A DNA stretch of 14,063 nucleotides from Prolixibacteraceae bacterium (GTDB lineage Bacteria; Bacteroidota; Bacteroidia; Bacteroidales; Prolixibacteraceae), in assembly GCA_027858145.1 (NCBI GenBank), contig JAQIDF010000247.1, positions 1-14,063 of the forward strand, given 5' to 3'. Shown here one piece after another: positions 6,974 to 14,047 of the stretch; positions within the stretch are counted from its first letter, which is position 1; each line of letters begins with the position of its first letter. The position numbers and the translations under genes were made by a program. A model generated the notes under the pieces. That model was not told the origin of the DNA and searched no databases. It saw only the letters and a list, made by a program, of their open reading frames with translations.

Positions 6974-8213
6974 AACAATATATATAAGCATTCTTCTTTT
7001 GTTGCTTTCGTCACTCGTTACGGCGCAAAACAAGCTAAACGGTTACCTCGAAACGGCAGCAGCCAATAACCCGGGACTTCAGGCAAAGTTCAACGAGTAC
7101 ATGGCTGCCCTGGAGGTGGCGCCACAGGTAAACACCCTGCCCGATCCGCAGCTTGCTTTTGCCTTGTTTATTAGTCCGGTTGAAACCCGCGTGGGGCCTC
7201 AACAACTAAAAATATCGGCCTCGCAGTTTTTTCCCTGGTTTGGAACACTCGATGCCCTCGAAAAAGCAGCAGCCGAAGCAGCAAAAGCAAAATACGAACA
7301 ATTTGAAGAGGCCAAATCGAAATTGTTTAACGATGTTAAAGCCGAATATTTCAACCTTTACCTTAACCGCAAATCAAGTATGATCCTGAAAGAAAACATC
7401 AGGCTTTTACAATCGATACAGCAAATAGCCACCATCAAAATTGAAGCCGGATCTGCCTCAATGGCCGACGAATACCGGCTTGAAATGGAGCTTAACGAGT
7501 TAAAAAATGAACTCGCAAAGGTTGACGACAATCAAGCAGCGCTTGAAACCGGCTTCAAAAACCTGTTGCACAACGACGAAGCATTCAATATTGAACTGCC
7601 CGATTCGTTATGGGAAACAAATTTCGCGCATAGTAAATCAGCTGCCTTAGATTCTGTCCGACTCAAAAATCACCGTTTACTGGAGCTAGATATGAAACAG
7701 GCCGCACTGACTTACCGGAAAGAAGCTGCCACCCATGAAGGTAAGCCCGGTTTTAAAGTTGGCATTGACTACACCGTTATCGGAAAAGGCGACAATAACC
7801 TCTCGGGGAAAGATGCGCTAATATTCCCGTCGGTTGGTATTTCAATACCCCTATACCGGAACAAATACAAAGCAATGGTTAACGAAGTTGCATACCTCGA
7901 AACAGCCAACCGGCTTGCGGCGTCGGACAAAGCTAACTCGCTTGAAACACTTTTCGAGAAAAGCTGGAACGAATACACTGATGCCGATAGGCGGATAGCG
8001 CTTAACGGCCAACAACTTGAACTGGCCCGCAAAACATTGAATGTGCTTGAATCGGAATATGTAACCTCTGGAAACAATTTTGAAGAACTGTTACGAATAG
8101 AGCGTAAAGTGCTTCAATATCACCTCGCGTTCGAGATAGCCAAAACCGACAAACAGGCAGCGGTTGCATTCTTAAACTATTTAATGGGAAAAGGCTTAAA
8201 CCACGATTTGTAG
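6963..8213 (+). CDS. TolC-family outer-membrane efflux protein (CusC/CzcC-type)
   Basis: The 416-residue protein has a signal peptide (KTIYISILLLLLSSLVTAQ) and two repeats of long Ala/Glu/Lys-rich helices (about 95-190 and 300-400) that form the periplasmic tunnel of the OEP/TolC fold. Further landmarks are TLPDPQLAFALFISPVETRVGPQQ in the first half, FPSVGISIPLYRNKYKA at the second barrel segment, and the late LELARKTLNVLESEY-type helix. Length is normal for the CzcC/CusC branch (about 400-460). Unlike E. coli CusC there is no lipobox cysteine after the signal peptide, so it would not be lipid-anchored. Its ATG lies inside the end of the cusA-type gene (11-nt overlap), giving translational coupling, and it supplies the outer-membrane exit for the pump. 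Confidence 0.92.
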   Translation: MKHKTIYISILLLLLSSLVTAQNKLNGYLETAAANNPGLQAKFNEYMAALEVAPQVNTLPDPQLAFALFISPVETRVGPQQLKISASQFFPWFGTLDALEKAAAEAAKAKYEQFEEAKSKLFNDVKAEYFNLYLNRKSSMILKENIRLLQSIQQIATIKIEAGSASMADEYRLEMELNELKNELAKVDDNQAALETGFKNLLHNDEAFNIELPDSLWETNFAHSKSAALDSVRLKNHRLLELDMKQAALTYRKEAATHEGKPGFKVGIDYTVIGKGDNNLSGKDALIFPSVGISIPLYRNKYKAMVNEVAYLETANRLAASDKANSLETLFEKSWNEYTDADRRIALNGQQLELARKTLNVLESEYVTSGNNFEELLRIERKVLQYHLAFEIAKTDKQAAVAFLNYLMGKGLNHDL

Positions 8214-8222
8214 ATGCGAATC

Positions 8223-8249
8223 AGTTACCCCGGGCTTTAGCCCAATTTT
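8223..8249 (+). repeat. Dispersed intergenic repeat, copy 2, with hairpin
   Basis: AGTTACCCCG (8223-8232) and GCCCAATTTT (8240-8249) repeat the blocks at 1215-1224 and 1235-1244. The middle forms GGGC (8232-8235), loop TTTA, GCCC (8240-8243). It lies 10 nt after the TolC-type stop in the 75-nt gap before the adaptor gene. Without a T-tract of note after the stem (TTTTA only) it is a weak terminator at most; it could protect or separate the upstream messenger. Confidence 0.5.
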
Positions 8250-8288
8250 AATTATTCAACCAGACAACAATCAAAAAAAACACATAAA

Positions 8289-10094
8289 ATGAAGACAATA
8301 ATAAACAACATAAGAAGAAACTACAAAACAATAGCAGGCACCTTAATTGTAGGCATTGTACTGGGATGGTTGATATTTGGAGGCACAGGAAATGCACCCC
8401 ACCCCACAAGCGAAAAAGAACTTGTAGAACACAAACACAGTGAAGAGCAAACAACATGGACATGCTCAATGCACCCGCAAATAAAACAAGACGAACCGGG
8501 CGACTGCCCGATATGCGGTATGGATTTAATACCGCTTTCGACCACGAAAAATGATGGCGACAACATTTCGCCTGATGAGATAATGATGAGCGAATCGGCT
8601 GCCAAATTAGCCGAAATACAAACCTCTAAAGTTGAACGTGGCGCTCCCGAAAACACCCTTTTCCTGCAGGGAAAAGTAATGGCCGATGAGCGCAATATTG
8701 CTGCATTAACCGCCCGTTTTGGCGGACGTATTGAAAAACTGTTCGTGAACTTTACTGGTCAGCAGGTTCAAAAAGGGGAAAAACTGGCTACCATATATTC
8801 ACCCGAATTGATAACTGCCCAACGTGAATTGCTTGAAGCCATAAAGTTTAAGGAAAGCCGGCCGCAACTTTACCGGGCCGCCAGGGCAAAACTCAAGCTA
8901 TGGGACCTTAGCAACGAACAAATTGATGCCATTGAACAACAGGGCGACCCAAAAAACTACTTCGACGTATTGTCGCCCATTAGCGGAACGGTTATGAACC
9001 GGCACGTAGCACAAGGCGACTATATCAAGGTTGGCAATCCACTATTCAAAGTGGTAAAACTCTCAAATGTTTGGGTATTGTTCGATGCATACGAAACCGA
9101 CCTGCCATGGATTGAAATTGGCGACACGGTTGATATAAACATTAAAGCAACGCCCGGCAAAACATATAAAGCCACCGTTAGTTTTATCGACCCCTTTATC
9201 GACCCACAAACACGCACGGCAAAGGTGCGGGTGGAACTCAAGAATAGCCAGCGCGAACTAAAACCCGAAATGTTTGCTACGGGCAAACTCCGTTCAAATA
9301 TTGCCGGAAGTGCTGAGAAATTGTTGATTCCAAAAACGGCAGTTTTGTGGACCGGAAAAAGGTCTGTCGTGTATGTTAAAGTTCCCGAGAGGGAAAACCC
9401 AAGCTTCATTTATCGCGAAATAGGACTGGGTCCTGTAGCCGGGAAACATTATGTGGTGACAGATGGACTTGAAGAAGGTGAAGAAATTGCCACAAACGGG
9501 GTATTCAAAATCGATGCTGCCGCCCAGCTTGAAGGCAAAAAGAGCATGATGAGCCCCGAAGGTGGAACCATACCAGCCGGACACAACCATGGAGAAATGG
9601 ACATGAATACGGGTGACCAGGATGGAACATTAGAAACCGTGAAGGCTGATCCAAAATTTGTAAAACAGCTTACCGCTTTTTACGAGGCATACATAAAAAT
9701 GAACGAAGCGTTTATAAAATCAGATGCAGCTGAAGTAAGCAAAACAGCAAAAAACGCAACTGCAGCACTTGAGAATATTAAAATGGAGCTGTTACAAGAC
9801 GATGCACACATTGCCTGGATGGAGCAACTTAATATTCTGAAACCGGCATTAGAAAACATTGCGAAAAGCAACGACCTTGAAAAGCAACGATTAGAATACG
9901 CCACGTTTAACCTGGCATTCTACAAAAGCCTGAAAATGTTCGGGCTCGATAACGACACAACCTACTACCAGTATTGCCCGATGGCCAACGGCGACCAGGG
10001 AGCTTACTGGTTTAGCGCTATTAAAGAAATCCGGAATCCTTATTTCGGGGATATGATGTTGAGTTGTGGAGAAACCCGGGAAACTTTAAAATAA
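8289..10094 (+). CDS. cusB: CusB-type periplasmic adaptor with heavy-metal-binding and DUF3347 domains
   Basis: The 601-residue adaptor has an N-terminal membrane anchor (about 14-32) and then a heavy-metal-binding motif with C59, M61, H62, C73, C76 and M78 (WTCSMHPQI ... CPICGMDLIPL). The HlyD/MFP core follows: a lipoyl/hairpin region (about 115-230; ALTARFGGRIEKLFVNFTGQ, then VLSPISGTVMNRHVAQGDYI) and beta-barrel/membrane-proximal domains to about 430. Residues 455-601 are a DUF3347 domain ending in YQYCPMANGDQGAYW (C563, M565) and MLSCGE (C593). Canonical CusB is about 400 residues, so the excess is the two metal-binding ends. It lies 75 nt after the TolC-type gene and 7 nt before the PII-like gene. 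It would join pump and exit duct and also deliver metal; a His/Met linker (GHNHGEMDMN, about 430-440) adds further ligands. Confidence 0.92.
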   Translation: MKTIINNIRRNYKTIAGTLIVGIVLGWLIFGGTGNAPHPTSEKELVEHKHSEEQTTWTCSMHPQIKQDEPGDCPICGMDLIPLSTTKNDGDNISPDEIMMSESAAKLAEIQTSKVERGAPENTLFLQGKVMADERNIAALTARFGGRIEKLFVNFTGQQVQKGEKLATIYSPELITAQRELLEAIKFKESRPQLYRAARAKLKLWDLSNEQIDAIEQQGDPKNYFDVLSPISGTVMNRHVAQGDYIKVGNPLFKVVKLSNVWVLFDAYETDLPWIEIGDTVDINIKATPGKTYKATVSFIDPFIDPQTRTAKVRVELKNSQRELKPEMFATGKLRSNIAGSAEKLLIPKTAVLWTGKRSVVYVKVPERENPSFIYREIGLGPVAGKHYVVTDGLEEGEEIATNGVFKIDAAAQLEGKKSMMSPEGGTIPAGHNHGEMDMNTGDQDGTLETVKADPKFVKQLTAFYEAYIKMNEAFIKSDAAEVSKTAKNATAALENIKMELLQDDAHIAWMEQLNILKPALENIAKSNDLEKQRLEYATFNLAFYKSLKMFGLDNDTTYYQYCPMANGDQGAYWFSAIKEIRNPYFGDMMLSCGETRETLK

Positions 10095-10101
10095 TTAGAA
10101 A

Positions 10102-10443
10102 ATGAAACTATTAAAAGCATTTATACGTCGTCGCAAAACAGAAGATGTGTTCAATACATTAAAAAAGGAAGGTTTTCACAGCATGACCTTTGTAGAATGT
10201 GAAGGAACAGGCAGATATTCTGATCACGAAAAAGAGCACATAAGTGAGAAATACCCTTATGCAGATGCATATAAGGTTATCAAAATTGAAATCCTTGTTT
10301 CAGATGCACATGTTGACCCGGTAATTCAACTCATCCGCAAAAATGCCCGTACCGGCTATAGTGGCGATGGACTTATTATCGTTTCACCAGTTGACGAAGC
10401 TTATAAAATCCGATCAGACGAAAAAGGCATACTTTCCATTTAA
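10102..10443 (+). CDS. PII-like signalling protein linked to the metal efflux pump
   Basis: The 113-residue cytosolic protein has the ferredoxin-like PII fold pattern: MKLLKAFIRRRKTEDVFNTL (strand 1, helix 1), a variable T-loop (about 33-57), KVIKIEILVSD, VDPVIQLIRKNARTG, and a conserved B-loop TGYSGDGLIIVSPVDEA (T84-G85, G88-D89-G90) plus R104 in the C-loop. The length equals GlnB (112). The T-loop lacks the usual GRQKGHTE and the tyrosine-51 context used for uridylylation, and is rich in Asp/Glu/His instead (YSDHEKEHISEKYPYADAY). PII relatives of this kind, next to heavy-metal RND genes, have been described as a separate PII group (PII-NG); their ligand and target are open. A TTAGAAA gap of 7 nt after the adaptor gene places it firmly in the operon. 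Role in sensing nucleotide, bicarbonate or metal is inference. Confidence 0.88.
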   Translation: MKLLKAFIRRRKTEDVFNTLKKEGFHSMTFVECEGTGRYSDHEKEHISEKYPYADAYKVIKIEILVSDAHVDPVIQLIRKNARTGYSGDGLIIVSPVDEAYKIRSDEKGILSI

Positions 10444-10467
10444 ACAGTATGGCTGATTAACTGTTTA
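10441..10467 (+). promoter_or_regulatory. Hairpin spanning the PII-like stop codon
   Basis: TAAACAGT (10441-10448, containing the TAA stop) pairs perfectly with ACTGTTTA (10460-10467) around an 11-nt loop. The downstream bases are A-rich, not a T-tract, so this is not a terminator on the + strand. It may be a processing or stability stem that separates expression of the PII-like gene from the SHOCT gene. Confidence 0.4.
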
Positions 10468-10479
10468 TAAATAAAAAAG

Positions 10480-10486
10480 AAAGGAG
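10480..10486 (+). promoter_or_regulatory. Strong Shine-Dalgarno site before the SHOCT gene
   Basis: AAAGGAG lies 7 nt before the ATG at 10494 and is nearly the full anti-SD complement. No other gene in this window has a comparable site, as expected for Bacteroidota, which seldom use one. It fixes the start at 10494 and suggests unusually strong translation initiation. Confidence 0.7.
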
Positions 10487-10493
10487 ATGCGAT

Positions 10494-10727
10494 ATGTTTT
10501 TACTATTTGGAAATGGAATGCATGGCATGAGTTGGGGAATGGGATTTGGCTGGTTAGCCGGCTTAATTGTCCTCATATTTCTTATTTGGGCTTTTACCAA
10601 AGTATTAAACTCAAGAGACAATAAAAAAACAGAGTTCAAATCAGCTCTTGACATTTTAAAAGAACGTTATGCAAGAGGTGAAATCGACAAAGATGAATAT
10701 GAAGAAAAGAAAAGTACATTATCGTAA
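10494..10727 (+). CDS. Met/Gly/Trp-rich membrane peptide with SHOCT domain
   Basis: The 77-residue protein begins with a Met/His/Gly/Trp-rich stretch (FGNGMHGMSWGMGFGW, residues 5-20). One membrane helix follows (LAGLIVLIFLIWAFTKVL, about 21-38), then a charged linker, and the sequence ends in a SHOCT motif (ALDILKERYARGEIDKDEYEEK, about 51-72). SHOCT domains are short helical hairpins found at protein ends, thought to mediate oligomerisation. Such small SHOCT proteins are common near copper-handling genes, and the four to five methionines before the helix could bind Cu(I) if they face the periplasm; both topology and binding are inference. The preceding AAAGGAG site supports this start. Confidence 0.85.
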   Translation: MFLLFGNGMHGMSWGMGFGWLAGLIVLIFLIWAFTKVLNSRDNKKTEFKSALDILKERYARGEIDKDEYEEKKSTLS

Positions 10728-10777
10728 TTAACACATGATAATAATCAAATAAGTTAAGTATTATAAATTTTAAACGT

Positions 10778-11125
10778 ATGAAAACAAAAAAGTTAAGTAT
10801 TTTGATGATGTTCTTGCTGGCAGCAACCCTGTCGTTTGCAGGAAACAAAAAAGACACACTGAAAGTGTATGGAAATTGCGGCATGTGCGAAACACGTATT
10901 GAAAAGGCCGCCAATGCAGTTGAAGGTTTTTCAGAAGCATTGTGGGACAAGGAAACATTATTGCTCACGGTTGAACAATCCAATGATAAAGCGGATATAA
11001 TGAAAGTGCATAAGGCCGTAGCCAAAGTTGGGCACGACACCAACAAAGCAAAAGCCGATGATAAAGTATATAACAAGCTGCCCGGATGCTGTAAATACGA
11101 AAGGCCGGAAAATAAGGAAGAATAA
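10778..11125 (+). CDS. Periplasmic HMA-type metal-binding protein (copper chaperone-like)
   Basis: The 115-residue protein has a signal peptide (KLSILMMFLLAATLSFAG, cut near A21) and a heavy-metal-associated domain: strand DTLKVYG, the ligand loop GNCGMCETRIEKA (C34 and C37, i.e. C-G-M-C), helix, ALWDKETLLLTVEQ, and DIMKVHKAVAKVGHDT. In metal chaperones of the MerP/CopZ type the loop Cys pair binds the metal; here the position between them is Met. A C-terminal LPGCCKYE (C103, C104) offers a second metal or disulphide pair. Being exported, it would work in the periplasm, where it could hand Cu(I)/Ag(I) to the adaptor or pump in the manner of CusF, though with a different fold. It is the last gene before the terminator at 11138. 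Confidence 0.85.
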   Translation: MKTKKLSILMMFLLAATLSFAGNKKDTLKVYGNCGMCETRIEKAANAVEGFSEALWDKETLLLTVEQSNDKADIMKVHKAVAKVGHDTNKAKADDKVYNKLPGCCKYERPENKEE

Positions 11126-11137
11126 AATTCAAACTTC

Positions 11138-11177
11138 AAAAAAACTGCACTTTTGTATAAAGGGGCAGTTTTTTTTT
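11138..11177 (+). terminator. Intrinsic terminator closing the efflux operon
   Basis: AAAAAACTGC ending at 11148 pairs with GCAG followed by nine T (11165-11177). An inner CTTT/AAAG stem (11150-11153/11159-11162) extends the hairpin. It starts 13 nt after the HMA protein stop. The A-run before and T-run after make it active in both directions in principle. Confidence 0.85.
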
Positions 11178-11404
11178 GCCTACAGGGATTGTTGATAATA
11201 TATTCACGATATAACTTTATGGACAAACTCCGTTTGGATCACGAAATTTATATTTTCGACTCAATAGTTTAAAGATAAAAATACGGTGTAATTATTGGCA
11301 CAAGGTGCAAACTCACACTATCAAAGGCTGTTAGTGTTTCTTATGGTTTACTTAAACTATTGGTTAATATCCGAGTCCATACCAATTTTTTGTAATTAAA
11401 ATTG
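11178..11404. other. Intergenic region with a 101-bp inverted-repeat structure
   Basis: No gene is visible. CAATAGTTTAA (11262-11272) and TTAAACTATTG (11352-11362) are a perfect 11-bp inverted pair enclosing smaller stems: GCAC-AAG-GTGC and ACACTA/TAGTGT. This could be a structured RNA, a leader element or a small mobile-element relic; no target-site duplication was identified by eye. Confidence 0.3.
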
Positions 11405-11412
11405 TATCCTTG
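11405..11412 (+). promoter_or_regulatory. Candidate -7 element for the acyltransferase fusion gene
   Basis: TATCCTTG matches TAnnTTTG at all but one fixed position and stands 24 nt before the ATG at 11437, leaving a short leader. A TTTG occurs at 11389-11392, but a gap of only 12 bp makes it a poor -33 partner. No Shine-Dalgarno sequence precedes the gene. Confidence 0.35.
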
Positions 11413-11436
11413 CATAACCGACAAGAAAATTAATTT

Positions 11437-13911
11437 ATGGATCAGCCAATAATTAATAGAAGTTATCTTGATAAAGTAGCTTTAAAAACTTCGGGTGGAA
11501 GTTATACATACCAACAACTGCTTGTTAAAATCGAACAGTTTTCAACGCTTTTCAAAGGTGAAAATTATTCGAAAGTTGCCATATATGCCGAAAATAGTGC
11601 CGATTGGATTGCTGCTTGCTATGCTGCTTTTCAGAATAATTGCATTGCTGTTCCAATTGACTTTTTGGCTGCCCCCGGTGAAGTTGCTTATATCGTTGAT
11701 GATTGTACGCCTGATGTGGTATTTATAAGTCAGGCAATGGTTGAGACTTATGAAAAAATAAAAACGCAAACAAAGCACCAACCCAACGTTTTTGTATTTG
11801 AGGAATTAAACTTTACAACAACACCGGAAAAGCCGGGCAACTGGCATGGTCCACAGGATAAGGACACAACTGCAGTGATTATCTATACATCCGGAACAAC
11901 GGGGAGTCCTAAAGGTGTAATGCTTTCGTACACCAATATTTTCGAGAACGTTAAAGATGTTATTAACGCGAATATCTATAAACCTCACCGCGAGGTAATG
12001 ATCTTTTTGCCCTTACACCATGTTTTTCCACTCGTAGGATCAATGATTACTCCTTTACACGTGGGATCAACAGTGGTAATAGCAGCTTCAATGCAGTCGA
12101 CCGACCTGATGAAAACTTTCAGCGAAAATCATATTGGGGTTTTTCTGGGGGTACCTCGTTTATACGAATTAATGTACCGGGGAATTAAAGCTAAAATTGA
12201 TCAAAGTTTGGTAGCCCGTTTACTGTTGAAATCTGTGCTTTTAACCGGAAACCGGAAGCTGGGGAAAAAGGTTTTCAAAAAGGTACACGACAACTTTGGA
12301 GGTCACTTGGATTATATGATTGCTGGGGGCGCTGCCTTAAATACAGAGGTCGGTAATTTCTTTCATGCATTAGGATTTAATATTTTAGAAGGCTTTGGAA
12401 TGACAGAAGCTGCCCCAATGATTACCTTCCCCCGTCCGGGCAAAGTTAAGATTGGCTCTACAGGTCAACACTTAACCGGTTTACAGGTTGAAATTCGTGA
12501 TGGCGAGATTGTTGCCAAAGGTCCAAGTATTATGAAAGGGTATTATAACCGCCCGGAAGAAACCGCTGAAGTTATAGTTGATGGCTGGTTACACACCGGG
12601 GACCTGGGACGAATTGACGAAGACGGGTTTCTGTTTATCACAGGTCGTAAAAAGGAAATAATTGTGCTTCCGAACGGGAAAAACATCAACCCCGTTGAAT
12701 TAGAAATGAAATTAGATGGATATTCCCCGGCAATAAAAGAAGCTGGTGTGTTCATGCACAAAGAGCAATTACACGCGCTTATATATCCCGATCTGAATTT
12801 TATCGCAGAAAATGGAATCACTGATATTGATGATTATTTCAGAACAAACATCATTGCACCATTCAATGCCGATTTAAGTTCATACAAACGAATAATGCAA
12901 TTTACGCTGATTAAATCAGAGTTACCACGAACGCGCTTATCCAAATTACAGCGCTTTAAATTGGCTGATTTATTGGAGGAAAAAGTTGAAACAAAGAAAG
13001 CTGAAAACAAACCAACGACAGCTGAATTTAAAGCATTAAAAACCTTTATCGAGAGTCAGGTTGATATAGATGTTTTACCTGAACATCATTTGGTATTCGA
13101 CCTCTCATTAGATTCGTTAGGGAAGCTGGGCTTGATCGATTTCATTGAAAAATCCTTCGGAATTGAAGTCAGCGAAGAACAACTCGTTAAATTTTCATCG
13201 TTGCAGGAATTAGCCGATCATATTCAGCACGAAAAAATGTTTCATAAAACCGAAGACAACACAACATGGTCGGGCGACATGAAAGATTCAGTTGATGTTG
13301 AGTTACCAAAATCTTCAATATTTTTGAAACCGATTGTGCGGGCAATACGTGCTTTTTTCTCTATGTTCTTTAAGTTCGAAGTAAAAGGGCTGGAGAACAT
13401 ACCCGACGGGCCATGTTTTATCACTCCCAACCACGAAACCAAACTCGATGCTTTTTTGGTGCTTTCGTATTTAGATAAAAAGGTATTGAAAAACACGTAT
13501 TCATACGCCAAAAAAGAACATGTTAGTGGCAAGATACGGTCATATTTGGCAAAACACAACAATGTGATTGTGATGGATTTGACAAACGACTTAAAGCATT
13601 CCATCCATAAAATGGCGGAGGTTGTAAAACAAGGAAAGAAAGTGGTTATTTTTCCGGAAGGCACACGTTCGCAATCCGGCAAACTGGGAAGCTTCAAAAT
13701 GACATACGCATTGTTAAGTGCAGAACTAAACATTCCAATCTTACCAGTTTCCATTTCAGGAGCTTTTGAAGCCATGTCGTCGGGTAAAAAGAAGATAAAC
13801 CGAGGAAGCAAAATTAAAGTTGAATTCTTACCGGTTATCAACCCCGAAAACCGTGATGCTAATGAACTGAACAAATTGGTGAAATCAGAAATTCAATCTG
13901 CGAGAGAATAA
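11437..13911 (+). CDS. Fused acyl-activating enzyme, acyl carrier domain and PlsC-type acyltransferase
   Basis: This 824-residue protein has three catalytic units in order. Residues 1-510 are an AMP-binding adenylate-forming domain: P-loop YTSGTTGSPKG (150-160), GFGMTEA (319-325), HTGDLG (386-391), GRKKE (403-407), and the C-terminal lysine motif PRTRLSKLQR with K503. Residues 525-600 are an acyl carrier domain with D559-S560-L561-G562, S560 being the expected phosphopantetheine site. Residues 635-824 are a lysophospholipid-type acyltransferase with H666-x4-D671 and FPEGTRS (739-745). E. coli Aas has acyltransferase first and synthetase second; here the order is reversed and a carrier domain is placed between. 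The likely role is to activate free fatty acids and transfer them through the carrier arm to a lysophospholipid or similar acceptor (membrane repair or fatty-acid salvage). No clear membrane helix is seen. It has its own promoter and is unrelated to the efflux operon. Confidence 0.9.
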   Translation: MDQPIINRSYLDKVALKTSGGSYTYQQLLVKIEQFSTLFKGENYSKVAIYAENSADWIAACYAAFQNNCIAVPIDFLAAPGEVAYIVDDCTPDVVFISQAMVETYEKIKTQTKHQPNVFVFEELNFTTTPEKPGNWHGPQDKDTTAVIIYTSGTTGSPKGVMLSYTNIFENVKDVINANIYKPHREVMIFLPLHHVFPLVGSMITPLHVGSTVVIAASMQSTDLMKTFSENHIGVFLGVPRLYELMYRGIKAKIDQSLVARLLLKSVLLTGNRKLGKKVFKKVHDNFGGHLDYMIAGGAALNTEVGNFFHALGFNILEGFGMTEAAPMITFPRPGKVKIGSTGQHLTGLQVEIRDGEIVAKGPSIMKGYYNRPEETAEVIVDGWLHTGDLGRIDEDGFLFITGRKKEIIVLPNGKNINPVELEMKLDGYSPAIKEAGVFMHKEQLHALIYPDLNFIAENGITDIDDYFRTNIIAPFNADLSSYKRIMQFTLIKSELPRTRLSKLQRFKLADLLEEKVETKKAENKPTTAEFKALKTFIESQVDIDVLPEHHLVFDLSLDSLGKLGLIDFIEKSFGIEVSEEQLVKFSSLQELADHIQHEKMFHKTEDNTTWSGDMKDSVDVELPKSSIFLKPIVRAIRAFFSMFFKFEVKGLENIPDGPCFITPNHETKLDAFLVLSYLDKKVLKNTYSYAKKEHVSGKIRSYLAKHNNVIVMDLTNDLKHSIHKMAEVVKQGKKVVIFPEGTRSQSGKLGSFKMTYALLSAELNIPILPVSISGAFEAMSSGKKKINRGSKIKVEFLPVINPENRDANELNKLVKSEIQSARE

Positions 13912-13973
13912 TATTGTTTTTCAGCAAAGCTTTACCTAATACTCACAGGGCAACCGCATTTAAGATTTCAAGC

Positions 13974-14047
13974 CACGAATGCACGAATAAATTTAATATT
14001 TTGACAATTCATACAATGAATTGATTCGTGTATTTCAATGGTGAAAT
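13974..14047. repeat. Nested inverted repeats, probable dispersed intergenic repeat
   Basis: CACGAAT occurs at 13974-13980 and 13982-13988, and its complement ATTCGTG at 14024-14030. Inside, CAATTCAT (14005-14012) and ATGAATTG (14016-14023) form a perfect 8-bp hairpin with a 3-nt loop, directly abutting ATTCGTG. A further 6-bp dyad ATTTCA/TGAAAT lies at 14032-14047. No coding potential is seen in 13912-14063. The dense symmetry suggests an interspersed repeat, cut by the window end. Confidence 0.4.

Noticed and set aside
8211..8288. Separate promoter before the CusB-type gene
   Set aside because: No TAnnTTTG match is seen in the 75-nt gap, so co-transcription with the pump is more likely.
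10636..11226. 196-codon open frame on the minus strand across the SHOCT and HMA genes
   Set aside because: It spans two well-supported + genes and the terminator; no domain pattern.
11389..11412. TTTG at 11389 plus TATCCTTG at 11405 as a full promoter
   Set aside because: Only 12 bp separate them, too short for the usual -33/-7 spacing of about 19-21 bp; only the -7 candidate is kept.
13242..13874. 210-codon open frame on the minus strand inside the acyltransferase domain
   Set aside because: The + strand encodes catalytic H666-x4-D671 and FPEGTRS here; the minus frame shows no family pattern.
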